A DNA stretch of 64,000 nt, taken from contig JAIVFJ010000020.1 of NCBI GenBank assembly GCA_025765615.1, forward strand, positions 434,001-498,000, given 5' to 3'. Source of the stretch: Zopfochytrium polystomum (lineage: Eukaryota > Chytridiomycota > Chytridiomycetes > Chytridiales > Chytridiaceae). Of the stretch, positions 59,001 through 64,000 are shown in pieces (within the stretch, counting starts at the first letter, position 1; every line of letters starts with the position of its first letter). A program made the position numbers and the translations under genes. The notes below the pieces were generated by a model, which saw nothing but the letters and a program-made list of their open reading frames with translations, was not told where the DNA came from and did not search any database.

Positions 59001-61460
59001 GCCCAGCCAAGTGCACAAATGAGGAAAGATCCAGTCAAGAGTGCTGCTCCTTTGTTCGTGACTTCCTTCATGAAATTCCTTCTGATTGATCAGACTCTTT
59101 TTGCTGAATTGGAAACATTTATTGTGCAACATGGACATCACTTCTTGGAAGCATGCAGCTTGTTAGACTCACTCCATTTGGTGATTCCTGCCATGACAAA
59201 GCTCCAGAGTCTTGCCACTATTCCTGAAAAGAAACAACTGTACACCCTGATGGAAGACATGAAAAGGGTTTTGCAAAAGTTTCTCATTCCACTCAAGGCA
59301 TCTGCATTGCAAGTTTACTTCACTGCTGTTCCGTTCTCCCCAAGTGACTCTGAATTTTTTAAAACATTTGTTCAGAATGTTCCTGGAAGTGTGTCATGCC
59401 CGATAGTTGCCAAGGGGCAACCAAAGTCTTGGCCTTCCTGTTTGAATATTCTTGAGGGACACTCTGGTGAGGTCTGTTCTGCAGCATTCCGTCCTGATGG
59501 GCAGTTTGTTGTGTCTGGAAGTTATGACAAGACAGTCAGGATTTGGAATGCTTCCACTGGTCAGGAGCTGCACAAGCTGGAGGGACACTCTCGTGGGGTC
59601 TCCTCTGCAGCATTCAGTCCTGATGGGCAGTTTGTTGTGTCTGGAAGTGAGGACATGACAGTCAGGATTTGGAGTGCTTCCACTGGTCAGGAGCTGCACA
59701 AGCTGGAGGGACACTCTCGTGGGGTCTCCTCTGCAGCATTCAGTCCTGATGGGCAGTTTGTTGTGTCTGGAAGTCGGGACATGACAGTCAGGATTTGGAG
59801 TGCTTCCACTGGTCAGGAGCTGCATAAGCTGGAGGGACACACTGAGGATGTCTCCTCTGCAGCATTCAGTCCTGATGGGCAGTTTGTTGTGTCTGGAAGT
59901 AAGGACGAGACAGTCAGGATTTGGAATGCTTCCACTGGTCAGGAGCTGCATAAGCTGGAGGGACACACTGATCTTGTCAACTCTGCAGCATTCAGTCCTG
60001 ATGGGCAGTTTGTTGTGTCTGGAAGTTTGGACGAGACAGTCAGGATTTGGAATGCTTCCACTGGTCAGGAGCTGCATAAGCTGGAGGGACACTATGACAG
60101 TGTCTTCTCTGCAGCATTCAGTCCTGATGGGCAGTTTGTTGTGTCTGGAACTAGTGACAACACAGTCAGGATTTGGAATGCTTCCACTGGTCAAGAGCTG
60201 CATAAGCTGGAGGGACACACTGATCTTGTCAACTCTGCAGCATTCAGTCCTGATGGGCAGTTTGTTGTGTCTGGAAGTTTGGACGAGACAGTCAGGATTT
60301 GGAATGCTTCCACTGGTCAGGAGCTGCATAAGCTGGAGGGACACTATGACAGTGTCTTCTCTGCAGCATTCAGTCCTGATGGGCAGTTTGTTGTGTCTGG
60401 AAGTAGTGACAACACAGTCAGGATTTGGAATGCTTCCACTGGTCAAGAGCTGCATAAGCTGGAGGGACACACTGATCTTGTCAACTCTGCAGCATTCAGT
60501 CCTGATGGGCAGTTTGTTGTGTCTGGAAGTTGGGACGAGACAGTCAGGATTTGGAATGCTTCCACTGGTCAGGAGCTGCATAAGCTGGAGGGACACACTG
60601 ATCATGTCAAGTCTGCAGCATTCAGTCCTGATGGGCAGTTTGTTGTGTCTGGAAGTTATGACAAGACAGTCAGGATTTGGAATGCTTCCACTGGTCAGGA
60701 GCTGCATAAGCTGGAGGGACACACTGATCATGTCAAGTCTGCAGCATTCAGTCCTGATGGGCAGTTTGTTGTGTCTGGAAGTTATGACAAGACAGTCAGG
60801 ATTTGGAATGCTTCCACTGGTCAGGAGCTGCATAAGCTGGAGGGACACACTGATCCTGTCAACTCTGCCGCATTCAGTCCTGATGGGCAGTTTGTTGTGT
60901 CTGGAAGTGATGACAAGACAGTCAGGATTTGGAATACTTCCACTGGTCAGGAGCTGCATAAGCTGAAGGGACACTATGGTCGTGTCAACTCTGCAGCATT
61001 CAGTCCTGATGGGCAGTTTGTTGTGTCTGGAAGTTTCAACGACTGGACAGTCAGGATTTGGATTGCTTTCACTGACCAGGAGCTGCATAAGCTGGACGGT
61101 TTTTCATTCACAATGTCTCCTGGATTTAGTGCTGATGGGCAATATGTTGTTTTGAAGGACAGAAATGGCAAAAGAATATTTGTCAAGCTTAGAACAGCAT
61201 TGCTGGTGGACAGAAGCGATATCACACTCACAGGTCCAAGCCTGGCACACAATTTTAGTGCACGTAATTTGTCAGGACAGCGACTGCAGAGTGGGGAAGA
61301 GGTTCTTGAATCTGTGATAAGTGATGGTGTTTGGTTCAACTTCAATGTCACAAAAGTCTGTATCTGGCTTCCACCTGAATTTCGTGGTGATTTCCAGCTC
61401 CTCTCAAGACGAAATATGTTCACTTTGAGGCAAGGCTTTTCTCCTGCCATACAATTTTGA
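56035..61460 (+). CDS. TIR-NACHT-WD40 NLR-type receptor with N-terminal PB1-like domain
   Basis: Predicted nucleotide-switch receptor. Exons 56035-56264, 56336-56513, 56589-56661, 56714-56993, 57042-57301 and 57377-61460 join in phase to about 1,701 residues if one base is restored in exon 1 (near 56088, GGAAG). Domains: residues 1-77 a PB1/ubiquitin-like sheet (AWIVAFVYND, HVPTNTSFDGLLQLVAARF); 80-125 an Ala/Thr linker; about 158-300 a TIR domain (YFISYRQASE, HAFWDAECLAYAQDW, SSVIILLCSD, CLLEWELALQ, ILPVLL), with a Glu in the LLEWE motif where TIR NADases keep theirs; NACHT with Walker A GVAGVGKS (432-439) and Walker B VVDALDE (near 537-542); a Lys-rich segment (KGKKSFFRFFKKHSR); then 13 WD repeats plus a degenerate one (1033 to about 1590) and a short tail. 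Exon 6 is a single 4.1-kb exon. Fungal NWD receptors mediate heterokaryon incompatibility; the TIR effector here would suggest NAD-consuming signalling, which is inference. Confidence 0.88.
59451..61095 (+). repeat. Array of 13 near-identical 126-bp WD40 repeats
   Basis: Unit of 42 codons, consensus LEGH-xxx-V-x-SAAFSPDGQFVVSGS-x-D-x-TVRIWNASTGQELHK. Nucleotide identity between units is very high, including silent sites. Changes cluster after LEGH (SRG, TED, TDL, YDS, TDH, TDP, YGR), before SAAF (S, N, F, K) and after SGS (YDK, EDM, RDM, KDE, LDE, SDN, WDE, DDK). Units 5-6 recur as 7-8 and units 10-11 are alike. With the degenerate fourteenth, the count fits two seven-bladed propellers. Confidence 0.95.
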
Positions 61461-62011
61461 TCGGATAATGGCTTGGTCTCTTTGATACTGTATTTTTTGC
61501 CCTTTTGAAAGGCAGTGTTGTTGAATTGGAGTAAAAAGATTGATTCTTTTGGTAAGTTCTGAGATTGTAAGTCCTTCTGCTGCATATAGCACCTGAATAT
61601 GCAGAACAAATAATTCTCATTTCTTTTGTTTTTTTTTGTACTTTAGTGTAGAATTCAAAGTTATCTTCTTTTATCCAGATCAATAAAATTTCTACTTTCG
61701 CACTATTCGTTTATTTTCCTTCTTGAAACTTGTCCAGTCACTTTCATGTTATACTTCGTTTTATTCTTTGCTCTTTTTGGATTCCTCCTTAAATGTGTGT
61801 TCTCCTTCTGCACATCTTGTTGGAAAGAATCCTATTCTAATCTAACTATCCCTGTTATTCCATCTTTTCTCAGAGGATCTGAGCAGACTTGTTCCCAAGT
61901 ACCAGCAGCTGGCATGCATTGAAATCAAACAAAGATCTGAGGATCGGCAGCAGTTGAGTCCTTGTAAAGTCACGACTCTTATCATTCTAGACATATCTGT
62001 CTGGGGGGCCA
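61461..62011. other. 3' flank of the NLR gene
   Basis: AT-rich; an AATAAA polyadenylation-type signal occurs at 61682-61687 (CAATAAAATT), about 220 bp after the stop. No gene is seen. Confidence 0.55.
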
Positions 62012-62563
62012 ATTAGTACAAACGAAGCCGATTAGTACAAACGAAGCCGCACTGCGTCCCACAGAGGGCGCCCTCTCATCAGCGTTCCCACAGAGGGTGC
62101 CTGCCTCGCATCAGCGTTCCCACAGAGTCTGTCAATTATGGCAATTGATTTTTTTTGTCAATTTTTTCATTTTGTTATGGTTTTACGTGAGGGCAAAAAA
62201 AACTATGTCCTCACTGCGTCCCACAGAGACTGCCCCCAGAGCATCCCGACTGCGTCCCACAGAGCACGACTCCAACAGCGTTCCCACAGAGTCCCTCTCA
62301 TCAGCGTTCCCACAGAGTCCCCACCACGTGCAATTGAATTTTTTTTGTCAATTTTACCCCCCAAATGCGTTCCCACAGAGCTCTGAAGCCTGCACTGCGT
62401 CCCACAGAGAGTGCACCCAACAGCCTCCCCACAGAGTCATGAAGCCTGCACTGCGTCCCACACAGAGTGACCCCAACAGCGTTCCCACAGACTCGCAATT
62501 GATAATTATTTGTCATTTTTTCATTTTATTATGGTTTTATGTGAGGGCACAGAAACTATGTCT
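62012..62563. repeat. Interspersed short-motif repeat block, GCGT(T)CCCACAGAG
   Basis: About 12 copies of GCGTCCCACAGAG or GCGTTCCCACAGAG (a few variants) at irregular 20-90-bp spacing. It is preceded by a 19-bp tandem (ATTAGTACAAACGAAGCCG twice, 62012-62049). A separate unit, containing TTTTTTGTCAATTTT and TTATGGTTTTANGTGAGGGC, recurs at 62150-62202 and 62515-62552. It has no coding logic on either strand. Not a CRISPR: spacing is irregular and spacers are repeats themselves. Confidence 0.8.
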
Positions 62564-62579
62564 CCAGCCCACCACCCAG

Positions 62580-63235
62580 CCCTGCCACGACGACGATGCT
62601 GGTTTCGTCGTCGTTGGCGGTTCCTTCAACCCTGTCTACCTGCAACACATCCATCTCTTCTACGTCGCACGCTGCCACCTCAAATCCACGCATTCTCCGC
62701 CTTTCCACTGGATACTGCACTGTCACCTCGCATGGGTACCTTGTTGCGAAGATGGCGCAGACCGCCAGCAACGGATCCACAAACAAATTCGCGTCTCTCG
62801 TCGACGCCATGAAGACCTCGCACAAGCGGCCGCCACGCGAAAAGTCCGTCCTCAAGTTTGCCCATCGCAAGCGCCTCGTCCACATGGCTCTGGCGACTGC
62901 CAGCACCGCCGCCGCCGACGCCGACGCCGTCTGCCCTGCCACACGGACTGGACACGCGGTGGCTGACCGATCCCCGGCGTGGCGCCGCCGATCGTCCGCC
63001 AACCCTTTGTCAAGGCGAAGGAGCTGGGGATCCGCCTGCAGCGCCACTGGATGGAGGAAATGGGGATCCGCGTCACGCCGGTCGGATCTGGGGCAGCAAC
63101 AAGCTCGACCTGGATCACGCATTCTGGCAGATCCCAGACCCGCTGGCGCTGAACATTGTCCAGGCCGGCCGTCATGAGCGCCGTGCTGAGGAGGGCGATG
63201 CGGCGCTGAAAAGGGAGGGAAGCTGGGGGTTAAGG
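62580..63235 (+). pseudogene. NMN/nicotinate-nucleotide adenylyltransferase-like gene, frame-broken
   Basis: Starts with VVVGGSFNPVYLQHIHLFYV (about 62610-62670), the GSFNP-x3-H nucleotidyltransferase signature of NMNAT, followed after a frame change by HGYLVAKM, NKFASLVDAMK and KFAHRKRLVHMALATAS. Later pieces in other frames (IVRQPFVKAKELGIRLQRHW, WGSNKLDLDHAFWQIPDPLA) could continue it. At least three frame changes are needed and no second nucleotide motif is evident. It would make NAD from NMN and ATP if intact. Either decayed, or hit by base-calling indels like other genes here. No clear start codon precedes the GSFNP motif. Confidence 0.5.
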
Positions 63236-63510
63236 TCAGTCTGTTGTCCAGCGCTGGACAAAAGACCGGCCAAAAAGACCGGCCGCATGCACTGTTTCTT
63301 ACCAGGCCGTACGCGGTGATGAGCCAAACGCTGGGCAGCGCGATCATGGCCTCGATGCCCACCTGCAGCGAGCCGATCCACGCCAGCGTCGACCCCAGTG
63401 CGACTCTGTCTGATACGAGGCGGTCCTGGAAGTCGCCCCCTAACCATCCACGCATCCCGCGCGCCGTCTGGGTACGATTCAAATGCTGAGCATGTTCAAA
63501 AAAAGTGGGT
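63172..63510 (-). pseudogene. Monocarboxylate-transporter-like (MFS) fragment
   Basis: Minus frames give PDGARDAWMV, then DFQDRLVSDRVALGSTLAWI, GSLQVGIEAMIALPSVWLIT and, after a short intron (about 63232-63301), RRIALLSTALMTAG. This is the start of an MCT-family transporter (PDGGYGW ... FQ ... WIGSLQ ... YG.RR), but the first membrane span is missing between WMV and FQDRL. Beyond ALMTAG the frame runs antisense to the NMNAT-like gene with no transporter sequence. Truncated and probably non-functional. Confidence 0.5.
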
Positions 63511-64000
63511 GAGGATCAGCTACGATGGTGTGTCTGCGCCAGCGAGTTTGGTGTGCGTGCGTGGGGTCGAACCTTCTTTCCCGTCCAGCGGCTGGTCCAT
63601 CTGGTCGAGATTGTCGTGGTCGAGCGCGTGCACGTCATGCTAGTGGTGGTGGTTGCCTTCCCCAAACGACATGGCCTGGAACGCGGACAGCAATGACAAT
63701 GATGATGAGGATGCGAGCCAGACAGTGCCGTCCTGGCTGGTTCTCTGTGTGGTTGATGGCGGTGGCGGTGGCGGCGATGGCAACGATGGCGGCAATGGCG
63801 ACGAAGAGGCGGTGGTGCTGGCGGCGGCGGCGGCGGCGTGGTCGGGCATCTGGCGTCTGTGATAGAGAGAGACAAAAAGACGATGAATGAAACTAAAGAA
63901 AAAGAGAGAAAACAAGTACAGTGCTGTCCGATGTCGGCAAACTTTGGCCTCATCCAGTCTCGGTCACACTCAGCCACCACCGCCCATCAGCGGCGGCCCA
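63511..64000. other. GC-rich end of window, no secure gene
   Basis: Triplet-rich DNA (GGC/GGT and GCC runs, about 63745-63845). A minus frame beginning MPDHAAAAAAS at about 63850 is low-complexity; it could be the N-terminus of the transporter-like gene, but nothing in it is diagnostic. Confidence 0.35.

Noticed and set aside
59394..61088. A 564-codon open frame on the minus strand and a 388-codon frame on the plus strand inside the WD array
   Set aside because: They are out-of-frame readings of the 126-bp repeat; because the period is a multiple of three and units are near-identical, every frame without a stop in one unit stays open. The WD frame carries the recognisable domain.
62047..62500. 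Possible CRISPR array
   Set aside because: Motif spacing is irregular (20-90 bp), the intervening DNA is itself repeated, and the host is eukaryotic.

Overview
The window is eukaryotic and most likely comes from a zoosporic (chytrid-type) fungus. The case rests on three things seen together: a fungal Zn2Cys6 transcription factor and an Adp1-type ABC transporter; two motile-cilium genes (CCDC39/FAP59 and CFAP74) lying head to head; and an F-box-like protein with the 'WWkDSGL' ankyrin-like repeats that I associate with chytrids. Genes carry many short GT-AG introns, often with long A/T homopolymers or CA/GA microsatellites inside them, and exon GC is high. No species can be named from this alone.

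Layout. 1-27.7 kb is gene-dense housekeeping DNA: methionyl-tRNA synthetase (5'-partial), a fatty-acid-hydroxylase/sterol-desaturase family enzyme, EMC4, CCDC39, CFAP74, mRNA capping guanylyltransferase, an Adp1-like ABCG transporter and a dienelactone-hydrolase-family enzyme. 28-31.7 kb is a repeat island (Tc1/mariner fragments, a solo LTR). 31.7-40.2 kb holds CKS1, an unrecognised secreted protein, signal peptide peptidase, a Zn2Cys6 regulator and the WW-repeat protein. 40.2-52.7 kb is mostly mobile DNA: a tRNA-like SINE head, a Helitron helicase remnant, a truncated Copia element with another LTR nested in it, an inverted fragment of the same Copia family, and a complete 5,510-bp Copia element (47174-52683) with identical LTRs and a perfect CACTG target-site duplication. 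56.0-61.5 kb is a large NLR-type gene. The right end has an unusual short-motif repeat block and two broken genes (NMNAT-like; MCT-like).

Highlight. The gene at 56035-61460 encodes a PB1/ubiquitin-like fold candidate, then TIR, NACHT and WD40. Its 13 nearly identical 42-residue WD repeats plus one degenerate repeat differ mainly at a few clustered positions. This is the architecture and repeat behaviour of fungal self/non-self recognition receptors (NWD family), here joined to a TIR domain.

Quality note. Several otherwise well conserved genes (MetRS, CFAP74, SPP, the sterol-desaturase-like gene, NLR exon 1, Copia gag-pol) contain one-base frame breaks, mostly at homopolymers. The Copia element has identical LTRs yet broken frames. 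This fits consensus-sequence indels better than biological decay, so I annotate these as genes rather than pseudogenes.
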